This document shows positions 26,596 to 34,686 of a stretch of DNA of 42,675 nucleotides, piece by piece. The notes under the pieces were generated by a model. The model was given only the letters and a program-made list of their open reading frames with translations, made no database searches and was not told where the DNA came from. Each line of letters begins with the position of its first letter. Positions within the stretch are counted from its first letter, which is position 1. The translations under genes were made by a program, and so were the position numbers. Source of the stretch: an uncultured Pirellulaceae bacterium (GTDB lineage Bacteria > Planctomycetota > Planctomycetia > Pirellulales > Pirellulaceae); contig CAJQPP010000010.1 in NCBI GenBank assembly GCA_905480235.1, positions 1 to 42,675 of the forward strand, written 5' to 3'.

Positions 26596-28338
26596 CTAAA
26601 TGTTCGCCTTGAATTCGTCTCGCCAGCCTTGCCACTGGCTATGATCCCCTTTGATGCCCATGATGGCCTCTTTGACTTTGGAGATTCCGAATCCCCAGGC
26701 TTCCTCAATGGTGATGGTCGGGGGCATGGTCAATTCGCCGGGGCTGACAATCGCGTCGATGAGAAAGGGTTTATCGGAGGCCAGCGCCTGTTCGATGGCG
26801 GGAACGATATCGGCGGCATGCTCTACACGAACGCCATCACCTCCGCAGGCTTTTGCGAAATCAGCAAAATTGGGATTCAGTAAGCCGGTGGCTTCTTCGT
26901 TCATCGGAAGTCCGGCGACTTCCATTTCCATCTTTACGAAACCAAGTTCGGAGTTGTTGAACACGATGACCTTGATGGGCCAATTGAAACGGACCGCCGT
27001 GACAAAATCTTGCATCGACATGGCAAAGCCACCATCTCCACAGAATGCCCAGACCTGCCGTTTGGGATCCACCGACGCGGCTCCAATAGCGACCGGTAAT
27101 CCAGCACCCAGAGAACCATGATTGAACGAGCCAAGCATGCGGCGCTCGCCATTCATGCGAACCTGTCGCGCGATCCAGACAACGCACTCGCCGACGTCGA
27201 CACCAAATATCGCATCGTCGGCGGCGTGATCGCTAATGGCCTTGGCGAATATTTGCGGATGTAAAGGCTCATCGGTACGCGTAAGAGCGGCTTGATTATC
27301 CATTTGTTTCAGCCATTTATCACGCATGTGCTCGAGACCCGCGAGAAACTTGCCAGAATCTCGGCCTTCGACCTGAGGTTCCAGAGCCTGTAATGTTTCC
27401 TTGATCGTACCCACTAGCCCCACGTTGACCGGTGCTCTGCGTCCAATGTTTTCCACTTTGGAATCAACCTGAACGATCTGGATCCCATCCGGGATAAATC
27501 CGTCATAAGGAAAATTAGTGCCCAGCATGAGTAGCACATCACAGTCCCATACAGCGTGGTACCCGGAGGGGTTGCCAATTAATCCCGTCAGTCCGACGAC
27601 GTTGCCATCGCCATAATCGAAAATATCTTTGGCCCGTAGGGTGTGAACGATTGGAGCGCCCAATTTTTCTGATAGTTGGAGTACCTCAGACTTGGCATTG
27701 CGGCAGCCAACCCCACAAAAGATGGTTGCTTTTTTGCCGGCGTTGATGACTTCCGCGGCTTTTTGGATCGCTTTGGGAGGTGGATTTATGGTGGATTGCG
27801 ATAGCACCAGCGGATGCATGAAATGATCGCTCTTGACCTTTGCCAACGTGACGTCGATGGGGAGTTCAATGCGTGTGACGCAGCGTTCAATCAGCGCTTT
27901 TTGAATTGCAATTTCCGCCAGTCGCGGCATTTGCTCGGGCGTGTTGATAATTGCCTGATAGGAGCAAATGTCATTAAACATCTTGGATAGGTCGACCTCT
28001 TGGAAGTAGCCGGTGCCTCGTTCGGAGTGTGCTACCTGACCGGTGATTGCGACGACGCCGCCACCCTCTCGCTTGGCATTGTAAAGGCCGTTAATCAAGT
28101 GCAATGCACCCGGACCAACGGTGCCTGCACAAACCCCGAGCCCACCGGTGATTTCGGACTCCGCATAGGCCATATAAGCAGCGTTTTCCTCGTGCCGAAC
28201 GCCAATCCAATCAAATCGGTCGTCCTTGCGAATGGCTTCCAGCAACGCGTTTAACGCATCCCCGGTAACGCCAAAAATTTTATTCACACCGGCGCCGGCA
28301 AGAATCTCCAGCAAATTTTCGCATACGTTCTTTTTCAT
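26596..28338 (-). CDS. poxB: Pyruvate:quinone oxidoreductase (pyruvate oxidase), TPP/FAD enzyme
   Basis: Decarboxylates pyruvate to acetate and CO2 and passes electrons via FAD to membrane quinone. 580 residues against 572 in E. coli PoxB, with high similarity along the length that I can recall: FGVTGDALN, the TPP-activating Glu E50 in RHEENAAY, VCAGTVGPGALHLINGLY, GTGYFQEVD, VGLTGLIGNPSG (FAD region), LGSFNHGSLG and the TPP/Mg motif CGDGGFAMSMQDF, then VFNNSELGFV. The C-terminal helix that in E. coli binds lipid and activates the enzyme seems present (GFGISKVKEAIMGIKG) but its last residues differ. Acetolactate synthase is the main alternative; the close PoxB resemblance and respiratory neighbours argue against it. 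The start lies four bases after the upstream NDH-2 stop, and an AAGGA overlapping that stop serves as ribosome-binding site. Confidence 0.92.
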   Translation of the reverse strand: MKKNVCENLLEILAGAGVNKIFGVTGDALNALLEAIRKDDRFDWIGVRHEENAAYMAYAESEITGGLGVCAGTVGPGALHLINGLYNAKREGGGVVAITGQVAHSERGTGYFQEVDLSKMFNDICSYQAIINTPEQMPRLAEIAIQKALIERCVTRIELPIDVTLAKVKSDHFMHPLVLSQSTINPPPKAIQKAAEVINAGKKATIFCGVGCRNAKSEVLQLSEKLGAPIVHTLRAKDIFDYGDGNVVGLTGLIGNPSGYHAVWDCDVLLMLGTNFPYDGFIPDGIQIVQVDSKVENIGRRAPVNVGLVGTIKETLQALEPQVEGRDSGKFLAGLEHMRDKWLKQMDNQAALTRTDEPLHPQIFAKAISDHAADDAIFGVDVGECVVWIARQVRMNGERRMLGSFNHGSLGAGLPVAIGAASVDPKRQVWAFCGDGGFAMSMQDFVTAVRFNWPIKVIVFNNSELGFVKMEMEVAGLPMNEEATGLLNPNFADFAKACGGDGVRVEHAADIVPAIEQALASDKPFLIDAIVSPGELTMPPTITIEEAWGFGISKVKEAIMGIKGDHSQWQGWRDEFKANI

Positions 28339-28342
28339 GGAT

Positions 28343-29938
28343 TCAATTTCCTTGTTTCCGACGGAGTTTTTCCAAGCTTTGCCGTATCTCGGGAAGAGTT
28401 AGTAATGGTTCCAGTTCTTTTCTCTCGTAAGAGACGATATTCATTTTCTCGGTGCACTGGACGCTGTGATGGGGGGGCGACTTATCCAGAAATTCATCGA
28501 CACCAATGCAATCGCCCGCTCCCAGTTCGCCCACAACTTTGTGGGAGCCATCCTCGTGAGTTTGCAAAATAGAGGCTTTACCATCAAGCACGATGGATAC
28601 TCGGGCAGCAGGCTCACCTTGGTGGACAACCATTTCGCCTGATTCAAAATGGGCTTCGATTAAGGACGCTGGATTGTCCATGCCGGTCTGCACCAATTCT
28701 CGACCACATAAAATATCCGTGAACCAGGAGATGCCAACTTTGATTTTGCGATCGATACCGGGGAGTTTGGTCCAGTAGGCCATGCGCCAAATCAGCCAGG
28801 CCACGAATCCATGCACATTGATTTTTCCAAACATCTGGATAATGGCTCGACGGTGGCCCAGGGCAGCCATTTTTCCTAATTCGGTAAACGTGAAATCCGT
28901 TAGTGGGCGGTTATCCAAACTGGCGATAATGTTGGTCGCACATGTTTTAGCTTCTCGAATGGCGAATTGGGCGGTTGGGGGACAAAACCCATCCGACTTG
29001 GGATTGGGGATTAACGCACAATCGCCCAGTGCCCAAACGTTGTCGAGGCCTTCGACCTGCATCTTGAGGTCCGATTTTATTCTGCCATGGTCGTGGGGAA
29101 CATCAATATCCAACACGAGAGGGTTAGGGCTGGAAGGCACACTGGAGACTAACGTTTTCGTGGGGATGCGTTGGCCATCGCCCAATACGGCAAATTCTGG
29201 CGTTGCCGTTTTGATCATCATATTAAAGATGAATTCGACTCCGCGTTTTTGCAGGAGTTTTTGAGCATAGTTTCCGAGGCTTTCTGGCATCTCGTGATTG
29301 AGGATGCGTTCGCCTGCGTGAACCAAGATGACACGAATTTCTTCTTCCTTGATATTAAAATATCGCCGTGCACAGTCGCGTACGAAGTCATTGAGTTCCG
29401 CGCAGACTTCGACTCCCGAGAAACCACCACCACCGATGACGAAGGTCAACAACTCGTTGCGGAGAACGGGATCCGTCGTATTTGCCGCCTCGCTGAGAAC
29501 GCGTATGAGATGATCTCGCAGGCGTAACGCGTGGAGCAGATTTTTGAACGGAAAAGCATGATCGTGCAATCCGGGTATGTTGCGGAAATCAGTAACGTTC
29601 CCCAACGCAATCACCAAATGGTCGTAGCTCAATTGCGTGGATGTCGTCTCAAATGCAGGGGCAAGCGTAACCGTCTGCTGGGCGACATCGACATTATCCA
29701 CAGCACGAATATAAATTTGAGTCTTGGGGGCTAACCTACGCAGTGGGGTAACCGTATCCAAAATTCCGATGTTTCCCGAAATGACTTCGGGCAGCATGGG
29801 TTGGAATACAAGATAATTTTCCCGACTGACTAAGATTATCTCGACATCATCGCGGCGGCGGATGCGACGTTCTAACTGCATTGCCGTGTTGATGCCTGCA
29901 AAGCCGCCTCCAAGGATAATAATTCGTTTTTTTGGCAC
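28343..29938 (-). CDS. ndh: Type II NADH:quinone dehydrogenase fused to a cyclic-nucleotide-binding-like domain
   Basis: 531 residues, about 100 more than usual NDH-2. Residues 5-19 (IIILGGGFAGINTA) bind FAD and 164-178 (TFVIGGGGFSGVEV) bind NADH. VWALGDCALI (301-310) and CPPTAQFAIREA (319-330) are the FAD/quinone-site motifs of NDH-2, and VHGFVAWLIWRMAYW (375-389) is the amphipathic membrane-contact helix. It transfers electrons from NADH to quinone without pumping protons. Residues about 425-525 form an extra C-terminal domain resembling a cNMP-binding beta-barrel (GEMVVHQGEPAARVSIVLDGKASI, VVGELGAGDCIGVDEFL). Its phosphate cassette is degenerate (SPPHHS instead of the usual PRxAT), so classical cAMP binding is doubtful; another ligand or a structural role is possible. 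No such extension is found in E. coli Ndh. Confidence 0.9.
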   Translation of the reverse strand: MPKKRIIILGGGFAGINTAMQLERRIRRRDDVEIILVSRENYLVFQPMLPEVISGNIGILDTVTPLRRLAPKTQIYIRAVDNVDVAQQTVTLAPAFETTSTQLSYDHLVIALGNVTDFRNIPGLHDHAFPFKNLLHALRLRDHLIRVLSEAANTTDPVLRNELLTFVIGGGGFSGVEVCAELNDFVRDCARRYFNIKEEEIRVILVHAGERILNHEMPESLGNYAQKLLQKRGVEFIFNMMIKTATPEFAVLGDGQRIPTKTLVSSVPSSPNPLVLDIDVPHDHGRIKSDLKMQVEGLDNVWALGDCALIPNPKSDGFCPPTAQFAIREAKTCATNIIASLDNRPLTDFTFTELGKMAALGHRRAIIQMFGKINVHGFVAWLIWRMAYWTKLPGIDRKIKVGISWFTDILCGRELVQTGMDNPASLIEAHFESGEMVVHQGEPAARVSIVLDGKASILQTHEDGSHKVVGELGAGDCIGVDEFLDKSPPHHSVQCTEKMNIVSYERKELEPLLTLPEIRQSLEKLRRKQGN

Positions 29939-29974
29939 GGTACGACTCGCAAAGCTTTGCTGTAAGTGTTGGGT

Positions 29975-31579
29975 TTAGGCCTGCGGTTGTTGTACAGGCC
30001 GGAAGCTACTGGCCGAGGCAGCTGCCCATGCTTTCGCTAATATGGGGTGTTCGCAGGTACCGTTCACCAAAACACTGCTTTCCAAAAACCGATAAGCATT
30101 CTGGTAAGTTTGAACTTTATTGGGCTCGATGCGCTTGGAGACATGGTGTGGGCATAGTTGGTCTGGATGCTCCAAACCCATGGCGGCCAACAGTTCGTTG
30201 AAAGCTTCCAGCGTATTGGTGTGAAATCTGAAAACACGCTCCGCTTTGTCGGGTACATTCAATGCTTGATAGCGACTGGGTTGTTGCGTGGCGACACCAA
30301 CCGGACAGGTATTGGTGTGGCATTTTTGAGCTTGAATACAGCCAACGGCCAGCATGAAACCTCTCGCTGCCAGACACCAGTCAGCTCCAATGGCCAAGTT
30401 GCGAACGATGTGAGCAGCTGAGGATACTTTACCCGCACAAGCGACCTTTATCTTGTCGCGGAGCCCGCATCCGATTAATGAGTTGTGTACGAATACGAGG
30501 CCTTCGATTAGCGGGGCCCCCATGCTGTTTGAAAACTCCGGAGGTGCCGCGCCAGTTCCGCCTTCCCCGCCATCGACGTTGATGAAATCGGGCAGAATAC
30601 CTGTCTCCAGCATGGCTTTGCAAATGGCCAAGAACTCATGAGGCATTCCGATGCATAATTTGAAACCGACCGGTTTTCCGCCGGAAAGATCTCTTAAATG
30701 CTGAACGTAATGGCATAGTTCGATGGGCGTTTGGAACGCCGAATGAGCCGGGGGGGAGAGGCAATCCTGTCCCATGGGGATTTTCCGGGTCTGGGCAATC
30801 TCATGGGTAATTTTGGCGGCGGGTAACACGCCACCATGCCCAGGTTTGGCACCCTGAGATAACTTGATTTCGACCATCTTAATTTGGTCTTCGACTGCCT
30901 GTTCCGCAAACAGGTCAGAATTAAAAGTGCCGTCGTCATTGCGGCAGCCAAAATAGCCCGTGCCAATCTGCCAAACAATGTCACCCCCAAATTTTTGGTG
31001 GTAGGGGCTAAAGCCGCCTTCACCAGTCCAATGCGCGAAACCAGCTTTCTTGGCACCTTTATTCATCGCCATGATGGCATTGGGGCTGATGGCTCCAAAA
31101 CTCATCGAGGAAATATTTAGCAGTGAGCATGAATAGGGCTTCTTGCATTGCTCGCCGCCAACCAACGTGCGGTACGGTTTTTCCGATTTTTGAGTGGGTG
31201 CGATGGAATGCATGATCCACTCGTACTCGTCCGAATAAACATCGATCTCTGTTCCAAAAGGTTTCAATCCTTCTATGTTTTTGGACCGTTCGTAGACGAG
31301 CGAGCGTTGGTCTCGATTGAAGGGGCGTCCACTGGTATTGGTTTCCAGGAAATACTGCCGCATCTCGGGACTGATAAATTCCATTAAGAATCTCAGGTGG
31401 GCCAAAATCGGCACACTGCGCGTAATGCTATGTTTCGTTTGGCAAACGTCGTAGATCCCGACCAGCATAAGCGGTCCCGCGATCGCGACCCCAATTAACC
31501 ACCAGTTGTTAAAGACCACCGTCAAGATGATAAAAACGATGGTCAGAATAATGGAAACAGCAAACGCCACGTACCGCAT
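29975..31579 (-). CDS. Membrane-anchored glutamate synthase-like FMN/3Fe-4S protein
   Basis: 534 residues with two N-terminal membrane helices (about 4-24 and 27-45), then the FMN-binding synthase domain of GltB-type proteins. Hallmarks: SMSFGAIS (159-165), GEGGFSPYH, KPGHGGVLPAAKI, VDGGEGGTGAAPPEF (335-349), the FMN phosphate site, and the 3Fe-4S cysteine motif C414-x5-C420-x4-C425 in CIQAQKCHTNTCPVG. The glutaminase and large C-terminal domains of full GltB are missing and there is no GltD gene nearby, so this is probably not a conventional glutamate synthase. Similar stand-alone 'FMN-binding glutamate synthase family' proteins are widespread and mostly uncharacterised. Lying between the bc-complex and NDH-2 genes, with a membrane anchor, it may be an electron-transfer oxidoreductase for the quinone pool; that is inference. 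Confidence 0.88.
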   Translation of the reverse strand: MRYVAFAVSIILTIVFIILTVVFNNWWLIGVAIAGPLMLVGIYDVCQTKHSITRSVPILAHLRFLMEFISPEMRQYFLETNTSGRPFNRDQRSLVYERSKNIEGLKPFGTEIDVYSDEYEWIMHSIAPTQKSEKPYRTLVGGEQCKKPYSCSLLNISSMSFGAISPNAIMAMNKGAKKAGFAHWTGEGGFSPYHQKFGGDIVWQIGTGYFGCRNDDGTFNSDLFAEQAVEDQIKMVEIKLSQGAKPGHGGVLPAAKITHEIAQTRKIPMGQDCLSPPAHSAFQTPIELCHYVQHLRDLSGGKPVGFKLCIGMPHEFLAICKAMLETGILPDFINVDGGEGGTGAAPPEFSNSMGAPLIEGLVFVHNSLIGCGLRDKIKVACAGKVSSAAHIVRNLAIGADWCLAARGFMLAVGCIQAQKCHTNTCPVGVATQQPSRYQALNVPDKAERVFRFHTNTLEAFNELLAAMGLEHPDQLCPHHVSKRIEPNKVQTYQNAYRFLESSVLVNGTCEHPILAKAWAAASASSFRPVQQPQA

Positions 31580-31603
31580 GGAAGGCCCCCAAAAAAGTGA
31601 AAG

Positions 31604-33019
31604 TCACTCGTTTGTTATTTCTTGGTTTGGATTTCGAGAAAGCAGGAAGTCAACAATGTTGGAAAGGTCGTCACTCGAGAGCGAACCGGCAAATGAGGGC
31701 ATGTTGTATCCACCATTCATGATGCGAATGGTGATGTCTTCGCGGGTCAGTTTTTGTCCAATGTCGGACAAGACCGGTCCGCGATGTCCCCCGTAACCAT
31801 CGATGTGATGACAATACAAACATCCTTTTTGGTGCACGAGCAGACCGCCTTCATGGATCGGTCCCGAGGTTGCGCCAATGACGGACTCCGGTAGCGGGTC
31901 CACCCCAAAATCCGGCGACCAAGGCTTGTAGTAACCATAGATGGTCAAGACCACGAAGCTGGTGATTCCGAAAACAAGAACACCAACCGCCCAGGGCCGT
32001 TTGCCGGGAGCACGATGCCCCTTGTTGGAAATGAATGGTACGAGAAGTACGGCCAAGAACCCAAAAACGGGTGCGCCTAAAATGATCCAAGTCTCCATGC
32101 TGGAAGGCAGCACCGAAAGCACCGTGAAGTACCACCAGAAATACCAATCCGGCATCGGGTTGGAGTGGATGTTACTGGGGTCGGGAGGGGTGCTGAGGGC
32201 GGGCGGTCCGAGCAATGCGGCGCACAGCACAATTCCGGCTACCACGAAGGTTGAGAACACAACGTCCCGCCACATGGCATCCGGCCAAAACGGCACGCCC
32301 GTTTTTTCGAGACGTTCCTCGTACTCTTCTTGATAGGTTTCCGGGTCAACCGGTTTCTCCGGATCGGGCATCTCGGAAACACCGTGACGCATTAAAAAGA
32401 CCAAGTGCAATCCAATACCGGCAAAGATAATTGCGGGCATAATAAAGACATGGAAGACAAAAAATCGAGTCAACGTCGCTCCGCCAACCACCGTACCGCC
32501 AAAAATGAAATCAGAGATCCATGGCCCGACAACCGGAGCTCGAGCAGCCATTTCGGCGGCCACCATGACCGACCAGACCCCGTTGTCATCCCAACGCAGC
32601 AACTGACCGCTAAAGGCCATGCCAAAGACAACCATCATCAACACCACGCCGCTCATCCAATTCAATTCGCGGGGATATTTGTAGGTGGCATGCAAGTAAA
32701 CTTGGCACATGTGCATGACGGTCAGCATTACCATGGCGGAGGCGCCGTAGTAATGCATGCCACGAAGCAGGTTGCCCAAAAAGGCCTGTTCCGTAATGTA
32801 CTTTAAACTTTCGTAGGCCTCGTCACCGCCCGGTACGTAAACCATTGCCAAGCAAATACCGGTCAGTACCTGAACCAGGAACGCGGTTAGCGTGGCGCTG
32901 CCAAATACATACCACCAGCGAGCATCTCGCGGCACGATATGTTTCAACAAAGGCAGTACGTAGTCGGAGTAACCCGAGCGATCGTCTATCCAGTTCCAGG
33001 TTTTTTTAATTGGATTCAT
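31604..33019 (-). CDS. Cytochrome b fused to C-terminal cytochrome c (alternative bc complex)
   Basis: 471 residues. The b part has the four haem ligands H89/H103 and H190/H205; the 14 and 15 spacings are those of cytochrome b6-type proteins, but here the b6 and subunit IV parts are one chain. The Qo-site motif is PDWY (290-293) instead of the usual PEWY. Three further helices follow to about 365, then a single cytochrome c domain with CLYCH at 400-404 and a likely axial Met in YNMPSF (440). Quinol oxidation and electron delivery to c-type haem are thus on one polypeptide. The Rieske gene is 25 bases upstream and the FMN/3Fe-4S protein gene 24 bases downstream. No separate cytochrome c1 gene is seen, which fits the fused haem c domain replacing it. 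Confidence 0.93.
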   Translation of the reverse strand: MNPIKKTWNWIDDRSGYSDYVLPLLKHIVPRDARWWYVFGSATLTAFLVQVLTGICLAMVYVPGGDEAYESLKYITEQAFLGNLLRGMHYYGASAMVMLTVMHMCQVYLHATYKYPRELNWMSGVVLMMVVFGMAFSGQLLRWDDNGVWSVMVAAEMAARAPVVGPWISDFIFGGTVVGGATLTRFFVFHVFIMPAIIFAGIGLHLVFLMRHGVSEMPDPEKPVDPETYQEEYEERLEKTGVPFWPDAMWRDVVFSTFVVAGIVLCAALLGPPALSTPPDPSNIHSNPMPDWYFWWYFTVLSVLPSSMETWIILGAPVFGFLAVLLVPFISNKGHRAPGKRPWAVGVLVFGITSFVVLTIYGYYKPWSPDFGVDPLPESVIGATSGPIHEGGLLVHQKGCLYCHHIDGYGGHRGPVLSDIGQKLTREDITIRIMNGGYNMPSFAGSLSSDDLSNIVDFLLSRNPNQEITNE

Positions 33020-33044
33020 GTTTCCATTTTCAATGCATGAAGGA

Positions 33045-33584
33045 TCATACGTCGATGGGTTTCAACGGCGTGGTGGTCAGGGGCACAGGTGTGGTTTTGA
33101 TTTCAACGATGCCATCACGGACCCGGATTTGCATTCGATGCAGGGGTTCTGGAGGTGGACCTGCAGCAACCGTTCCGTCTTTGTAATACACACCGCCATG
33201 GCAAGGACACATAAACAATTCAGGGCCTTTGACCCATCGAACCGGACACCCCAAGTGGCGACAAGTAATGGAAAAAGCCGTGAATTCGTTATCTATCATC
33301 CGCACCCAAGCACCGGAACGCGAGGTTACCCCGGCCCACGGTAATGGCGATGGGTCTTCGTACCTGACCAATTGAAATTCGTCGTTGAAATCCTCTGGTT
33401 TGCCGATGTCTCGCCAGACCTCTTTGGGTTTTTTAAAGCCGGGCGCCAATACGAAGGCGACTCCGGGCAAGGTCATCATCGCACCGATGACGCCTGATAA
33501 GGCAATCGAGATTTTCGCGAGAAAGGAACGCCTTGCAGCGCAGTCCTCACAGGATACTTGTTCTTCGGGTGACTCAGGATTCAT
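33045..33584 (-). CDS. Rieske 2Fe-2S protein of the bc complex
   Basis: 179 residues. The cluster ligands are complete: C108-x-H110 with C113 in CRHLGC, and C126-x-C128-H129 in CPCHGG. The disulfide Cys pair of classical Rieske proteins is C113/C128. The N-terminus (RRSFLAKISIALSG, 19-32) is a Tat-like signal anchor and the following helix to about 48 holds the protein in the membrane with the cluster outside the cytoplasm. It accepts an electron from quinol on the cytochrome b-c protein encoded next. The gene starts 11 bases inside the end of the upstream small-protein gene, so their translation is coupled. Confidence 0.95.
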   Translation of the reverse strand: MNPESPEEQVSCEDCAARRSFLAKISIALSGVIGAMMTLPGVAFVLAPGFKKPKEVWRDIGKPEDFNDEFQLVRYEDPSPLPWAGVTSRSGAWVRMIDNEFTAFSITCRHLGCPVRWVKGPELFMCPCHGGVYYKDGTVAAGPPPEPLHRMQIRVRDGIVEIKTTPVPLTTTPLKPIDV

Positions 33585-33816
33585 CTTGCATACTCCACTC
33601 GTAACACAATTCTTTCATCCAACTGAACAAGCCACAGGCCAGCAATCCAAGCCCGGCAATGGACATCCACCAAATGGTGATTCCAAATGGATGACTCAGC
33701 AAACCCCAGAAGATCATCATCACGGCCATGGAAATGGTAATCGGCGCGTAAGTATCCCGAATCATCTCTTCGGGTTCGTTCGTTGTTTCCTGTTGCGACA
33801 TGGGCATAAACTTCAA
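33574..33816 (-). CDS. Small two-helix membrane protein in the bc/oxidase cluster
   Basis: 80 residues (ATG at 33816; in-frame Met at positions 4 and 6 are alternatives). A hydrophilic, acidic N-terminus of about 20 residues is followed by two membrane helices (ITISMAVMMIFWGLLS and WWMSIAGLGLLACGLFSW) and a short charged tail. It lies between ctaG and the Rieske gene and overlaps the latter by 11 bases, so it is almost surely expressed with the complex. Helical-hairpin proteins of this kind are typical accessory subunits (such as a subunit IV-like protein) of haem-copper oxidases or quinol-oxidising complexes; which complex it joins is not readable. Confidence 0.75.
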   Translation of the reverse strand: MKFMPMSQQETTNEPEEMIRDTYAPITISMAVMMIFWGLLSHPFGITIWWMSIAGLGLLACGLFSWMKELCYEWSMQDES

Positions 33817-33867
33817 AGCAATGCGTTGGATGAATTGGAGAAACGTGTGGGTTGCAGTGAGTCGTTA

Positions 33868-34686
33868 TTAAACCAGATGCGCTGGTTCGTGGTCGCCTAC
33901 TACGGGGCTTGGGACGGATTCTGGATCGAGCACTTTGTACCAACGGCATAGCAGGCTGATGATGGCTCCCACGTAAAGGGAACAAGGTGGAACCCACATC
34001 AACAGTCCGCCCAGATTTTGGTCGACCATCGGTGTAAAACCAGCTGCTTGCAATTTGCTCATGACTCCCAGCGAATCCGCGCTGCCGGCGAAAATTGGAC
34101 AAACGGTGCTGTTGGTAAACGTGATGTAAATGCCTAGCAGCGTGCAACCGAGGCAGGCCGAGAATAAGTAAATGATGCCTGAAGGCGGCGACAGGCGTGT
34201 GCTTTCCAAGGGTCCAAAAATGGGCCACCAAAATACCAGGCCAGCCAACAGGAATGAACTGTCGCGCAGTAGGCCGAGGGATGCGTTTTGAGTCGATACG
34301 CTGCAAAACGTCGGCACATGCCAAAACCACATCGCTCCGACGCCGCCAAGCCAACCTGCCATGACCAAGGTTTTGGCCAGTCTAGGCTTGGGCGTATCCG
34401 AGAACCAACTGGACACACGCTGTTTTGGCAACGCCAGGATAAAGCAAAGCGGGACAATCAACAGCATCAACAGGTGTTGAATCATATGAGCGCTGAACAC
34501 GTACCCCTTCGCCAAATAGCCAATCGGTGATACGAAGGCGATTGCCATGAAGGCTAAACCCAAACCCAGCGCGAAACGCTGCATCGGCTTGACGTTTTTG
34601 AACGTGACAAAATACACCAGCAGAATTATGCCGATCGCCAGCCATACCAGCGAAGCCCAATTCCACAGTTCCGGGATGAGCATCAT
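33868..34686 (-). CDS. ctaG: Cytochrome c oxidase assembly factor CtaG, caa3 type
   Basis: 272 residues from the ATG at 34686, which overlaps the stop of the oxidase gene as ATGA; upstream in-frame codons would extend into that gene. About seven membrane helices. Family features include a long first helix (WASLVWLAIGIILLVYF), FVSPIGYLAKGYVFSAHMIQHLLMLLIVP with the conserved His pair in the membrane, and MWFWHVP. CtaG of the caa3/Bacillus type is needed for a functional caa3 oxidase, probably in CuB insertion; it is unrelated to the Cox11-type CtaG of alphaproteobacteria. Position directly behind the oxidase gene fits. Confidence 0.9.
   Translation of the reverse strand: MMLIPELWNWASLVWLAIGIILLVYFVTFKNVKPMQRFALGLGLAFMAIAFVSPIGYLAKGYVFSAHMIQHLLMLLIVPLCFILALPKQRVSSWFSDTPKPRLAKTLVMAGWLGGVGAMWFWHVPTFCSVSTQNASLGLLRDSSFLLAGLVFWWPIFGPLESTRLSPPSGIIYLFSACLGCTLLGIYITFTNSTVCPIFAGSADSLGVMSKLQAAGFTPMVDQNLGGLLMWVPPCSLYVGAIISLLCRWYKVLDPESVPSPVVGDHEPAHLV

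Noticed and set aside
33385-33951. A 188-codon plus-strand frame antisense to the Rieske and small-protein genes
   Set aside because: It is antisense to well-supported genes, has no ribosome-binding site and no recognisable domain.
33581-34354. A 257-codon minus-strand frame across ctaG and the small membrane protein gene
   Set aside because: Composition is arbitrary (many Arg, His and Pro, no domain), and it overlaps two genes with clear family or membrane features in another frame.
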